64,000 nucleotides of DNA from Gymnothorax reevesii (lineage: Eukaryota; Chordata; Actinopteri; Anguilliformes; Muraenidae). The notes under the pieces are model-generated. The model made no database searches, was not told the DNA's origin, and was given only the letters and a program-made list of their open reading frames with translations. Made by a program: the position numbers and the translations under genes. Location: NCBI GenBank assembly GCA_029721435.1, contig CM056583.1:56542120-56606119 (forward strand), given 5' to 3'. Positions 33,573-47,100 of this stretch are shown here, piece by piece; position 1 is the stretch's first letter, and every line of letters starts with the position of its first letter.

Positions 33573-35040
33573 ATTGGAATTGGGCAGCTGGGCTTTATGA
33601 ATCATGTGACATATGCCCTGAGTTGGAGCTACATGCTCCCTGACGTAGAACGAGTCAACGCCGAAGGAAACTGATTTGAGGTGGTCGCCATTTTGGATAT
33701 AAGAAGTTGTAAAGAAGTAGCCTGTTTGTTCGTTGTCAGTGAGCCACAATGGAAGTCATTGCCCACTAGAGAGGAACGCCTACTTACAAGCACTCAGGTC
33801 GACGTTACAGGCTACAAACGGTATAATGTCAGGCAGCCAGGCTTCTTTTTCAAGTCGAGATCAAGTGACTCTTGTAAAAGCAAGTCAAATCACTTAAACA
33901 GTCGCCCCAGCTTTACTTATGTTACGAATTTATTTGTGCTTTCTCTTTTATGCGCCGAAAGGTTGAATAAATGATTTGTAGCTCCCTCAAAAATGTGAAA
34001 ACACACTGTCAGTGATCTTTCTCGGATAGTAAGTTCACTGCGCAAAAAAACGCTGTAAATTATTTCTCAGATAACCGAGCGGTCACTGAGTGACCACAGC
34101 GAAAACGAATTTATACAATAGCTATATTAACATTCAGCTCAATGCAGTTAGTCATTTTAACCTCCATTTCCACTCGGTGTCAAAGTTCATGCGGAATCTA
34201 TAAGCGAGAGTATTTGCATATATGCAGCATATTGCTCCTCACTACCGGGGTTACGTTTCTAAAAAGCTTAATTGCTATGTTGGCAAGTTTATGGGAAATG
34301 TACCGTGAAGCTACCTGCTAAGAACACTTCTTCCACATGCAATCAGGAATGGGCTGAATGCTCTGGATACCTCTCCAATGCTTTACTCAGCTCTGAGCAG
34401 AATCAGTAAAGAGAAATCCATCTGGTTAATTTAGTCAGCTGCCTCACACCTGAAAATTCCATCTTTAAACCAGTCGAAGCTGGTCAGGTGCTTCAGAGAT
34501 AAGCTTTTGTCACTTATTCTAATTAAATAGCAGCTGGCCAGCATACATGTTCGATTAGACGGCTTGTTTGGCCTCAGACAGCTTTGTTGGGTTTGACAGT
34601 TCTATCCAGCAATGACCAGCAACACGCATGACCAGAAGGACAAAGGTTAAACCAAGTTTTGAGTCCCAACTCGTTTTAATTGAAGTGCTCGTGAAGATCT
34701 TCACCACGGAAGACCGCCTTTAATACCACTTTCTCTGACCCGTAAATATTCTTCTAGGCCATGGCATCAATCACGACAGCACAATAGAAAATTGTGCAAC
34801 AGTCAAGGTCAGGACACTGAAGGAGAAACTCACATGGGTGAAGTGCAGGTGGAAACTCCATTAACAGTGAATTTCTAGCCAACACTGTTGCAGCAACAAC
34901 AGCTTTTACTTATTAAGCGACATGCATACTTTTCAAATGAACTTTTGTAGCAAGAGAAAATAGTTGTATAACTACTGCATGTAAAACGATAACAAGGCTG
35001 CGAGCAGTGAGTGGAGGAAAAATGGGAAAACACAAGCTAC
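33573..35040. other. cnnm3 5' UTR and upstream flank
   Basis: The region directly upstream of the cnnm3 start stays open in the cnnm3 frame to 33749. I cannot place the transcription start: no TATA box or strong CpG island is evident. The rest is unique-looking AT-rich sequence. Confidence 0.4.
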
Positions 35041-38000
35041 TCTTTTTTTAAGTAGATAAATATATCACTTTATTGACATCATCTTCATTTATATCTTTCA
35101 AAACTCTTGAAGACAATTATTAAACAATATATACACACGCTGCTTTAAATTAAGTCATGCGAGGGAAAGTGGATGAATTCTGCATTTACATGTCAAACAG
35201 TGCTCTCATCTGAGCTCCGACTCCCCAAAATGAAGTTTTCAGTTTCTAACAATGACAGTACTTTTCACAATGAACAACTATTGGGAAATTTACAGTACAA
35301 AAGTAACTGCTCAGAACATTAACATGCTGAACGCTACAATATCAGAAAAAACTGAGTTACGACCTTAGAAATTTAGCCTGACATTTATACCAGAACATGA
35401 AATAAACCAAGAAACACCAAACAAAGCAGACAAGGAAGGAGTATAAGTTCCTCCCTTCATTACTTTTTTTTGCAAGATTGGGAAATGCTACTCAAATGGG
35501 GAAGTAAAAAAATAAAAATCATATCTGCATCGAGTGGAAGTGGTGGAATCAAAATGAATTAAGGGTCTCTGATGCATGTACGACAGGGATGGACCCAAAC
35601 AATTCCAAGGAAATGTCCTTTTATTAAAGTGCTCAACTACGCAAGTCCAAATGGCCACAAACAACACTGGTAACTTGGAGACATGAGGCTCAGGGATGCC
35701 AATATCAGTGTGGGAAGAGTGAGAAGAGTGAATCAAATAACATACAATTTCAAGGAGGGAGTGCTGACGAGTATTTGGGACTGACTTTCCATCTTTTTAT
35801 TTGTAACCTGTCCATGAGACGCGGGCAGCAGTAGCGCTTTTATGGGTGTCAAATCTGAAAGCTTTGGATAGGTTACCTAAACCTGCAATGGTACCCAAAT
35901 TTCATGGTCAGAGAGTCTGAATGAGAATGTGACACAAAAAGGTAACAGGGCATAACATACTGTACTCATCCATTAATAACCCATAAAAGGCTACGAACAA
36001 CAAAAACCCAGTCATTGGTGATACTTTGCTTTTTTATAATCATGAGTGGGGGGCAAAATGACAGTTACTATGGGGAATTTTAATCAAATCTGCCTTGAGG
36101 GATTGAGGGCTGCACATGGTCTGTTGACAAACAAATAAGAAAACAAATGAATAGGTAATTCAACAAATAAATACAAAAGGAGTGATTGGTAGCACAGCTG
36201 TAATGGTGGTTCCTGATCGAATCTCTTCATGGAAAATAGGCTTCATGCCAAATAGGCTCCATTCTCCTAAATTTTTAAACCTCCTCCCAAATGAATCATT
36301 AACTGCGTGCTAGCACAACCTTGGATAAAAAATATTACAAACATAAACAAATAAATAAAAATAAATAAGATGGTAAACAAAAACCAGTCCAAACTTTCCT
36401 GAATCTAGGCTCTTCTAGGCGCATTCCTCAGAAATGGAAAGGTCTGGTAAGCAGGATTAACATACTAAAATCTAACTCCCTCACTTTAAGTAGAAAAGGA
36501 TTTCAACCTTAAGCTGAGCAGCAGGAGTCGGCGAGGTGCTGAGCCACAGTGCTGACTGAGGAATGCATAAGGGAAAAGTGAAACAAGTGTTACGTGGGTT
36601 AAGTTAAAGCATGGAGTGATTCACCATCAGCCGTCAACAGCAATACTTTTCTGCTTAGTCGCATGACAAAATAAACAGAAAAAAAAACACAGTGCAAATA
36701 ACTCAAAAAAAGTTTCAATAGTGCTAAAAGAAAATGCTTTTTACGATGAGCGAAAAGGCTGAAACCACTCTGCTCTTTAAAAGACCATCAAGAAGTATAG
36801 ATAAAAAAACTACATATACCGCAGCCTCTCCATAACGCAAACAAAAGACAACCCAGGATGCAATTTTTGTTGTCCTTTTAGTGCTGCTTTGTGTTTTTCA
36901 TTTTTACAAACAGGCAGAGTTTGTGTAACAATTGCGCTGTTCTGGAAAAATTGGTCTAATACATGTTTCTTTAGACATATATTCAAATATAAGATAAAGT
37001 TTATAATTTATTTATTAGTGTCTGTGACTAAAACAGCCCCTAAATACAGCAGTTCCCCGCTGACTGCACAGACTGGTTTTCTCAAAGCAGCAATACCTTA
37101 ATGTGACCGACAGATGACATAAAGGCACTAATAAGGAGACACCGCAGAATCAGTCTCAGAAACCACTAGTTCTGTTTCTTAATAGTGACACCCATTTTAT
37201 GTAATTAGAAAAAAAAATTATGTGATATTTATGAGTACAGGTATTTATAAAACAGCCTTAATCTGTAAGGATATTATTTACGAATACAAGTGCTCCTAAA
37301 TATTTTAAGAATACTGTTCTCAACATTTTTTTTTTGAAGTTACCATGTCTTTTATAAAAGTAGAAAGTTTTTTACACAAATATAGAATTCTAGTGCAGTA
37401 TGTTGCATGCATTTTCCAGATGCTTATAACACTAGTTTGACATAAGTAACATTTAACTTGCTGGAAAACTGCAACCACTAATGTGTTAGATGGAACATCT
37501 GGTTCCAAGAATAGAGGAAAAAGACTCTTTGGAATGACATAGCTTCACCCCCGAGACAGAGTTCATTCGTCATCAGATGGGCATTTTCCCATTCCAACCA
37601 GTCCCACTGAAAAAGGAGTCATAGAACCTTTGGTTCACTGACACAGTGACAGTAACTCCCCATCCGAATGTACGCCATCTGCCATCCTTTTTTCTGCGGC
37701 GAAGACTTTGTACGGAGGGTACAAAAAAAAGTAGTAACCCTCATCTGCCCCCAGGTGGGCAAATGACGATACTACATATACACCAATGTTAACCTTGAAC
37801 AAACAAACAAAATCCAAAAAAAAAAAAAATAGCTTCAAGAAAATAAAACAAAATTAGTTTCATCACCCATCTATATCTGTAGTGAGAGGTACCATTTCAA
37901 CAGATGTTTGATCACCTAAAAAATGACGGTTACCCTTGGTATCAACACTGAGGCAGCACTGATTAGGTCATACGCAACCTCTTACTCGTCACCTCCCTGC

Positions 38001-41000
38001 GAAACACCCACAAAAGTCAAACAAGCAAAAGCTTGGAAAATGCAAAAACAACATCAAACCAGTTCAAAATCTACATATTTGCAAAATACATATTTTGATG
38101 AATTCCCTTCATTAATCCATCCATTCAAGTCCATTTCAGTCCCAGTGCAAATTAAATACGTGGCGCCTCACATTTTCCAGAGGGTCTGTCCTCTCGGTTG
38201 AGGGCCTTTTCCGGCAGAGCTGATCGGTGATGCCTTCTGCAAGTAAATTAAACAAAAGGAGGTACCAGATGCATCCCAATATAAGACACTTCATTCTAAA
38301 ATCAAAATTGCAAAGACGTCTCATCATATTCTATTCTTATATGAACAGATCACCGCCAAACACTTCCCCTCTAGCAGTAAAATGTAATAATACACACAAT
38401 ACAATATAATTTTTTTGGGGGGGCTAGGTGTGGTGATGGAAGCGTTTGCTACAAAATCTCACAGTGGTTACTGAAAGTGCTAGAGACCAATAATAAAGTT
38501 AAAAATTGAGTGCCTTCCATGTTTACTGCACAGTGGGGACACTGTCGACAAGGTTGTACCTCTGGCCCATCCGTTCAAGTTCATCCCAAAAGCAGCAGAG
38601 ATAGGCCAGTGTGGAACATACTCGTGGAAGGACCCAGATATAGCTTTTTTTGTGCGTGCACACTTGTTCCCTGACTGCAGAGACATTAATACATTTAAAA
38701 ACCAGAAGCCATATGCGAGTTCAGTATAGACCGTCCATCAAGCGTACATTTTGGAGGCAAAAATAGTTTTATCAGACAAATCAAAGCGTAGAGTCTTTGT
38801 ATTGCACTGAGGAAAATTTTAACCAACACGAGACTGGGGGGCCGTCAAGATTATTTAAAGTGTAGCATGTTTATATTGCACTCAGGAGAATTTTAACCAT
38901 GACTATACGGGAGGGCCACAAAGACTATTTGTGTCTCTCTGCCAGAATGGCTGCCTCTGTACGCCAAACAGAAAACAGAACAAGATCATAGCATTTTGCA
39001 ACATGCATTAAAAAAATATACAGGAGATGGTTCTGAAAAAGAATTAGATCTTGTATTGTTATTATTCGGAAGGCGGGTATCTGGTTATACAGGGAGACAG
39101 CCACCCGTAAAGCTTTTCTGCCCCAGTCACTGAAACCCACTGTAATGCCAGGAGATAACACTAATGGAAGACCAGTCATTATTATTCAAATGTACCAGAA
39201 CTTTGCCTTCACCTCCTAAAGGTGCTGCTTTCCCCGAGTACACAGGCCTCAGTTTTCCTGAAGCCCACAGTGGAACGCTTGGCCCAGTTTCAAGGGAAAG
39301 CATGCTGACCCAGGATCTCTTTCAGGGAATGTATTGCTAGCATTGGATGAGTCACACAATAGAGACACTCACTCACTCACTCACCCACCCACCCACTGAC
39401 TGACTGACTGACTGTCTGTCTGTCTGTCTGTCTGTCTGTCCATCTTGGAGAGCTACTCATTTTCACGGGGTTACAGCGGGTGCCCCCAGTGATCTAAAAA
39501 ATGAAAAAAAAATTGCCAAGGTCTGATTTTCACTAAATCAACAGTTTGACATGGTGTCTGTTTGCGTAGTAACGTATTGTATGAAACGACAAATTAAAGA
39601 TGTTGTAAGGAATTTTTTTGGTTAAAAAAGTATTATTTAGCTCAACCTTCCAAAATCAATCACCAGTATGGAGTGTGTGATCAATGTCACTGGCTTCCCA
39701 GTCCCTCCGTTCCGCAGCAGACGGAATAAATTTTCTTGTATCCTGTTCCCACTCTATCCAATCTCGAGACAGAATTCCACAAAAATGTGGTCTTCTCCGT
39801 GTTCACTGGCAAGCGCAGCAGAATTTCAGTCTAAGTGACCGTGCTCCCAGCAATGGCTTATACAACCAAATGCCCAAGTAAATTAAGATTGCTGAAGAGG
39901 AAAAAAAGCTGCCAGGAAAAAGATATATATTTCTCAGTGCGGCTACCCTTACTGCTTCTGAAATGGAAATCTATATTTTACTATGCAGTAGCTATGGGAA
40001 TATTTGTTTCCTGGCTCAGTTTGTTGGTGGTTTTTAACCCTGGTAGATAATGTTACTTTATAACCTCCTGGACACTCATCACTTGCGATGGACTGCAGCT
40101 TGGGTAAACAATAGCAGTGAATCTTGCTGTCAGCTTGGTAGCTAATATTAGCTGGTTACATGTGCTTCAATACAGCAGAAAACATATTCAGTAATGCTAT
40201 CTAACTACTGCTAAGTGGATGACTGGGAAATGAAAGAGAGGTAGGTGATGTGCCTAATATTGTAAGGAGCTGTGGAGAAGACTGCTGCGTATTCATGTGG
40301 TGACGTGGGGAGGAGGGTGGGGACTTCAAGAACCAATGAGAAGTCAACCAAAATGCTAATCGTGCTCACGGCATCTTTACTGCCTTCAGCCTCTGTACTT
40401 GTGCACATGTGCCTCCCTATGGATGTTGAGTGCACATGGATTTTATCTTCCTGAGGTTTTGGCTTATTACAGACCGCATGATGTTGTCCTACCCTGCTCC
40501 TGGATATCAACCGTCCTGTTGGTTTCACTCCCAAACCTACAATGCACACCTCATTCAACTACAAGAGGCGGTGCTAATTATAACAACCAGGCGTGCAAAA
40601 TGAAGGATGAACTGAAGACCTACGCGATCTTCAGGAACAGGGTTGATAAGCCTAGTTGCAGAGTAGCTTAATTCCCAATGAGAACATCAACACTAGTTTA
40701 CAAGTCTATGGCAATTGCCACCCGATTTCATCAGGTGGAAATTCTAAACTGATGTTCAATCCGACTTTCGTTCAATGATAAAGTTATAGTTCTCACACAT
40801 ATTAGTCAGAAGGCTAAAATTAAAAGTATTTCTGCTCCAACAACATCCCCACACATGCCAATGGTAGCACAGCACCCTCATTCACTGGGGAAGCACATAA
40901 TACAAAGACCCTCTCACTCACCCTGAAATAGTGTGCAACACACACACTCACACATTCACACACACACTCCTTTCCAACTGTATCACAAGCAGGTTGGGAC

Positions 41001-41099
41001 TCTGGAACCGGTAGAAAACGATCCTGCGCATTGGGCGAAAGCAAATGCACTGAAGTGATCCACAGTGCGCGCTTGCTGTTCCTCTCCCACAACCCTCCA
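35041..41099 (-). other. Probable long 3' UTR / 3' flank of cnnm4
   Basis: About 6 kb without exons follows the cnnm4 stop. TTTATT at 35069-35074 is AATAAA on the minus strand and could be the last poly(A) signal; others (such as 37005-37010) could end shorter transcripts. It contains a CACT/GACT/GTCT tetranucleotide tract (39365-39440). No coding frame has recognisable motifs. Confidence 0.35.
39365..39440. repeat. Compound tetranucleotide microsatellite
   Basis: Runs of CACT, then CACC, GACT and GTCT in succession. Confidence 0.9.
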
Positions 41100-41351
41100 T
41101 CAGATTGTGGTCTCAGTGTGGGCGTGACTGTGGAGGTGGGTCAGCATGCAGGTGTGGTTCGGCGAAGACAGGCAGTTCTGCTCCGGCAGCAGGGAGGTGG
41201 TCTCGTCTGGCCCGTTCTCCATGGGCGGGGCAGACTGGGAGAGGGGGGCCAGGGTCTCATCCCCTAGCCTTTTGTGCTCGGTCTCGGGAGACTGCGGGGT
41301 GCTGTCGAGCCGCGATGCCATTAGCCCCGTCTGGTACTGAGAGCGTGTGAT
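41100..41351 (-). CDS. cnnm4: cnnm4 coding exon 7 and stop
   Basis: 252 nt including TGA. It encodes [19 protein letters not shown], an acidic/polar stretch with [14 protein letters not shown], and ends HTETTI. The last residues T-T-I fit a class I PDZ-binding ending. The acceptor is CTCTCCCTAG. Confidence 0.9.
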   Translation of the reverse strand: MTRSQYQTGLMASRLDSTPQSPETEHKRLGDETLAPLSQSAPPMENGPDETTSLLPEQNCLSSPNHTCMLTHLHSHAHTETTI

Positions 41352-44139
41352 CTAGGGAGAGGGACAGGGTGAGAAAAACAGATGGTAAAGAGCACTCTTC
41401 ACATCAGATGCACCCCTCTCGATACAAAATCTGCAAACACAAACTAAGGGTGCTTCTCAAAGCTCAAACAATTTACCCTCCTCTCCTCCGTCTTTCTCGT
41501 CATCCCATTACGTAACTGTGCCTATACTCACCACAGCTCTAAAAGCAGATACCTATAATAGCCGCATTTATTGTTACGCCTTTTGGTACTACTCTTCCTT
41601 GATAATTATCAATTGATTCAAAAGAGTTTTGTTCAAGAGAGGACCGTATGACCTTTCCAATGTTAATTAAAAGGAAATGATTGGGCCCACAAAAAAGTAT
41701 ATAAACCCCAGCGTAACAGCAAGTTAGATCGTGGCTTCTAAACTTGGCGCATTTGTAATTACTGGATCACACAGAAAAACACAGTCAAAGAAAGTGTTCA
41801 CTTCATACTTATGAGATGAAAAAGCTATATAACCACCTAACAGCTATAGACACCGAGAGTGAGTCCACAGCAGACAGTACTGGACAGTTTTCTGTGCTGC
41901 GAAAAGTTTGTGTCTTAACAAGTCATTTTGTCTTATATTAAGACCTAACTTCCTAGTTTTTCTCAAGCAGAAAAAAATAGCGTCTTTTAAGTTACCATGT
42001 GCTTGATAAGTAAAATTTTCTTATCCCACTAGTGAATCTTGAAATAAGTCAAAATTATCTCACCCAATTGGCAATTTTTTTTTTCCTACTGAGAAAAAAG
42101 GTAATAGAAATAAGTGTTTTAAGTCTAATACAAGATTAAAGCACTAGGTAAGGTGGACTTATTTTTCAGATTTTGCAGTGCGAGCCTGACAGCGTTGATT
42201 CATTGGAATTGGCTTATCATGATGGGGGAAGTCTATCTGCTCAATGAGTAAGTTTTTCTATTACGGTTCACAGTATTTGTTATTTAGCTGGTTATACAAT
42301 CTTGCCTGTATCCCATCATTGCCATGATTTTGATACCATCAGTCACACTGGTTAGTCTTTGCTGCACCGAATATAGTGGAATATTGTGCAGTGTGGCAAT
42401 CAGTTTCTGAATATCTACTGCGTTCATTGAAATAAAATGTCTTCCCACTAGTTTATGCTACTTTATTTTGCCGACAGCTCGGCATGTTTGGCTGTAATAT
42501 TAGATGCATTAATCCGAATTAAAGGCAGAGTAGCCAATTGGCGACTTTTCCTGATAGTGGAATAACTTATTTGTATTATATACAAGGAATATTTTGGAAA
42601 TTACTGTCAGGGAGTTATACCTGATCCATATAGAGTACAGAAGGTATTTATTCAAGGTTACGGAGTGTTTATGCAGGTGAATACTGTCAGGTCAGCTGAA
42701 TGGGTCAGATGAAACTTTGACTGTCCTTAGAAGGTAGCGAGAATGTAGTTTGCCCATTACTAAGTTTCGAGGACAAGTGCAACAAAAGATGCATTCTGTA
42801 GAATATGGAGAGGAGTGTTCAAATACAGGAGAGTATGATTGCTTGATGATGTGTATGTCACTGCATCTGCATGCTATTTGTTCTTATTCACACATTTCAC
42901 CATGTGTACATGCTGCCTAAAGTCTAACCTCTCGTCCATGCCATTGGTGATGGTGATAGCACACTGTTTCCTTGCAAAGTAAACATTCTGACAGTAAAAT
43001 AAGCTATTTTTATGAGTGTGTGCTGGCTAATGGGACTCTGATGAAATGTTGACAAATTTCAATACTTTTTATTGGAGAAAACACATTTTTTGGGTTTTGG
43101 AGAGCTTTATGGAGACTATAGATGTCCATTGATGGACTCGTGCTCATTCCCACCAGTGAATTGTTTATTCATATTGAGCTTCATGAGTCATAACAGTTGA
43201 TTTAAGGAAAAAATATGATTATTTTATGATTAAAAATTTGCTGAGCTACTTGGAAATCCGCTTGGAGAACTTGGAGAGCCACTTGGAAAGCTATTCGGAG
43301 AGGCACTTGCATAGCTTTCTTATTTGGCTCATAGACTGTTGGTAATTTTGAATATCACACTTAGATGAAGCACACTTGTGGTCAAGGAGTGTATCATCCT
43401 AGAAATGTATTGTTTTACTGCCAAGCCATTTTTCAATTTTCAGTATTTTTTCTTCACGACATCAACGCTAAATTTTCATGAAGATTTTTTGTTTGGGGCC
43501 CTTATTCTGTAATAAAATTATGAAAATAAACTGAAATAAGATGGTAATCTAAATGCTCGAAGTGTCTTGTTTCATGTAAGCCATTTTCCCCCTCTCTGTG
43601 AAGCTCAAAACTTGAATTACATATAACACCTTAAATAGGGTAACACATAAATTGCCAGTTTTGGCCACTGCAAAAACGGGTTAAGTTACACTCTATTCAC
43701 ATTGGCAATGGAAAGTGCTTAATAAATGCAATAAAGCAGCAAAGTGCAGCTGTAATTTACAAAGCACACTGGTGTATCTAGGTACTGATTTGGGTTCATC
43801 AGGAAGGCACTGATAGAGAAATGGCACAACATTGAACGGGAGACAAAGTATTAGAGCCGCACTTGTGAACTTGTGTTCCCATCTAGAGTAGGTGCATGAC
43901 ATTACGGCCCATACTTCACTGTGTGGGGACAGTGAAGCTGGAGAGAGCGTTACCTTGACAAACTGCAGATTGGCGAGGGCGCGCACGCTGAAATCGGGGA
44001 TATAGTGCGGAGAGGGGGCGCTGTTCAGCTGGGTGTTGCTGCCGCTGATGGAGAGCGAATCAGAGCGCTCCGCGCAGGTCAGAGAGGCCGAGCGGTTCAG
44101 ACCGCCAATGTGAGAAGGAGAACGAAACTCTAAAACATG

Positions 44140-44183
<44 letters not shown>

Positions 44184-47100
44184 CACATACACACACCTAC
44201 ACTGTAAGATAGGAAAAAACACTGACTGACGCACAAAGACGCATTCTAAAACAGCCACAAGCACTATATCCTGTGACATTTTTTCATTAAGGGAAACGGC
44301 TAAGGGAAATAGCCTGTACTGACAACATACCCATGCGTATCTACAAGTACGGGAAATCTAAACAATAATAAATTGTTGTGATGCAAGTTTAATAGGCAGT
44401 ACAAATAAAAACAAAACTAGAATCAGATATATGCTGAGACATGCATACAAGCTACAAAAAAAAGGTGCAGAGATGCTAATGGAAAGCTAGAATAATGTGC
44501 AAAGGCATACAAGCAGACTTTCTAAAACGAGTGCAAAGATACTCTCGCGCTTACAATAGTAAGGGTCAAGATGCTTACACACAGGGCACAAACGCACCTG
44601 CAGATACTTGTGTTGACACACACAAAGCGACAAACAAGTGTGTTAATACAGGGGCTGGGCAATACGGACAAAATCAAACATTGTGATATTTTTGACTGTA
44701 CACTTTAATACTGAAACAGTGACAATATTGTAGTGATAACTATTGCTGCATTCAAAAAATATCTATGCAATACGATTGTTGATATACAGTGATCAATAAT
44801 GTGGATAGAATGACGAAGCAGCTACAAGCAACAGCAACATCTAATAAGTGCAGAAAACTGCATATCATTACTGCCTTTAATGCAGAATAGACATCACTTA
44901 TATGTCATTTTTCTGAGAGCCAAAATCCCAGAAGCTATGTTATTTGTACATATAACAGAATTGATGGAATATTAAATTGTTGCCCAGCCCTAGTAGATGT
45001 TCAGGAAAACTAGCAAACACACCTGTACAAACACACAGTCAAAGATACAAATGCACATGTGAACACACACATGCAAAGCTAAATTCACACCACCAGATAC
45101 ACTCAAGCAAAACTACAAACACACATGCGCATGGAGTAAGAGGTAGCCCCACCCTCATAAGACACTGCTCATGAGAACAGCTTAGAACACTTGCTTGAGC
45201 CTGAATGTGAACTCACTGCCATGTTCCTGTAAAGTGACAACACCCAGACAAGAACCTTCCCGCCATACAATAATCGGAGTTATAGCCCCAAATACTTGTA
45301 TAAAAAAGATCATCAGATTTCAGCCTATTACACCATCACTGTTTTCATTGCTTTACAAGCAAAATTCAAATTTCCCATACCCGTAACGATAAAAAATGGA
45401 CCTGTACCCTATGATTTGACTCACAAGGTACAGGTGTGAGGACACCTGCGGACATTGTTGCCCACTTGATATCAATTAAATGTTTACTTTATTTTACTGG
45501 GGTGTAATCTGCAATGACCATTATAAAATATCAGATTACTGCACCGCTCCTCACAGCAGGCAAGTTCTCAGTGAGAGTGTTATTTGAGGAGAGAAGAGCT
45601 CCAATCCAGCACCTATATCCTACCCATGTCCCACCCCTCGCCCTCCTGTGATGGATTCTGCTGCAGAGCCTTGACTGTTGTGATGGAGAAAACATAACAT
45701 GATAAAAACATAATTGGATTTTAGCGTCATATCAAGACTAGTTTAGAATATCCCCTGAGATTCAGCTTGTAATGAAGCTGTCCTCCATGTGAAATAGGCT
45801 GTCCAATATCCAGTCAGAATTAAATATTGCTAGCTTCCACTTTATTCGTAAAACGTTTAGTAAGTGTTCTGAAAAGCAATGGCAACTTTTCAAAGTGCTA
45901 AATACCTTACTGCCCCTGATTTTTTAAATATGTCACGAGTTTTCATTTTGAAATGTGTTTATTTGCAAAACTCAATTAAATTCATGTAGAGAAACATCAA
46001 AAGTTTCTCCAGATGTGCTGCTGTATTGTTTTCAGTATAACACAGGTTAAAGATAATTTATCTGTATTAGATCATTTATAGATAATTCATGAATCACTGC
46101 TTTCAGTTTTTCAATTTAATATACTGTCCCAAATTTCTCCTGACTTGGGGTTGTAGACCCAGGTCTTTAGATTACCTGAATTTGGGCACATCAAGGGAGC
46201 GCAGCGAGGAAGCGAGTAAGGGAAGCGAAAGGGGGTGTCGGGGAGAGGAGATGTGGAAGTGGGGTTACCCCCTGCCCATGTGAGCGAGAAAAAATTTGCA
46301 TACAAATAAAATTAATTTGCAGACCGAGCATTTCAGATATATAAATTGGCAACAATGATGGGTGGATTCCTATCAGTTTTTTTTTTTTTTTTTCGCCAGA
46401 GTCCTGATGAGCTTTCATTCTGAAAGTCTGCTAGTTAGTAACATTTATAGTTAATGTATTACATGTAAACAGACACTAATAAGATATGTGAATAAATAAC
46501 GCTTCACATCTTTCTTTTGTCATGTTTGTGGCTTGAGATCATTTAATACTTTTAAGTGTATATATATTAATTGCATTTAAGGCATAATGACCAGGTATGT
46601 AAACTAAATAAAAATGTCTCTGATAATGAAACCAAATAATAGAGCCTACTAATTTAACTCTCTACAAAGTAACTACTTTGTCATGCACTATTTATAAAAA
46701 GAAAGTTTTTTATGAGTCCCGTGAATGCTGTAGATGATTTGTCAGATATAGCTAGCCAGCAAGCAAAGAAACTGGTGCGGTTAATATGCAGCAGGTTCCT
46801 TGTAATTGATTTATTTGGCTAATTATTCCCTTAGCGCAGGAGTATAGCTAACCCTGGTCCTGGAGAGCCACAGAGTGTGCTGAGTTTCCATCCTATTTAA
46901 ACCTAAGACACCAGTTGAGATGAGTTAAGCGTGTAATCAACTGCTTTAATTCATCAAGTAAGTGCTGAGTAACATCAAAAACCAGCAGACACTGCAGCTC
47001 TCCAGGACCAGGATTGACCACCACCGCATTGGGCCATATGAGGTTAAGGTTGAAGTTCTGAACAGCTCTATCTAATTATTTCTATTTTGACAGAATATAA

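Noticed and set aside
43693..44196. 167-codon minus-strand frame starting in CV repeats.
   Set aside because: Only the part at 44129-43954 is real (cnnm4 exon 6); the start is translation of (TG)n and the end runs into the intron.
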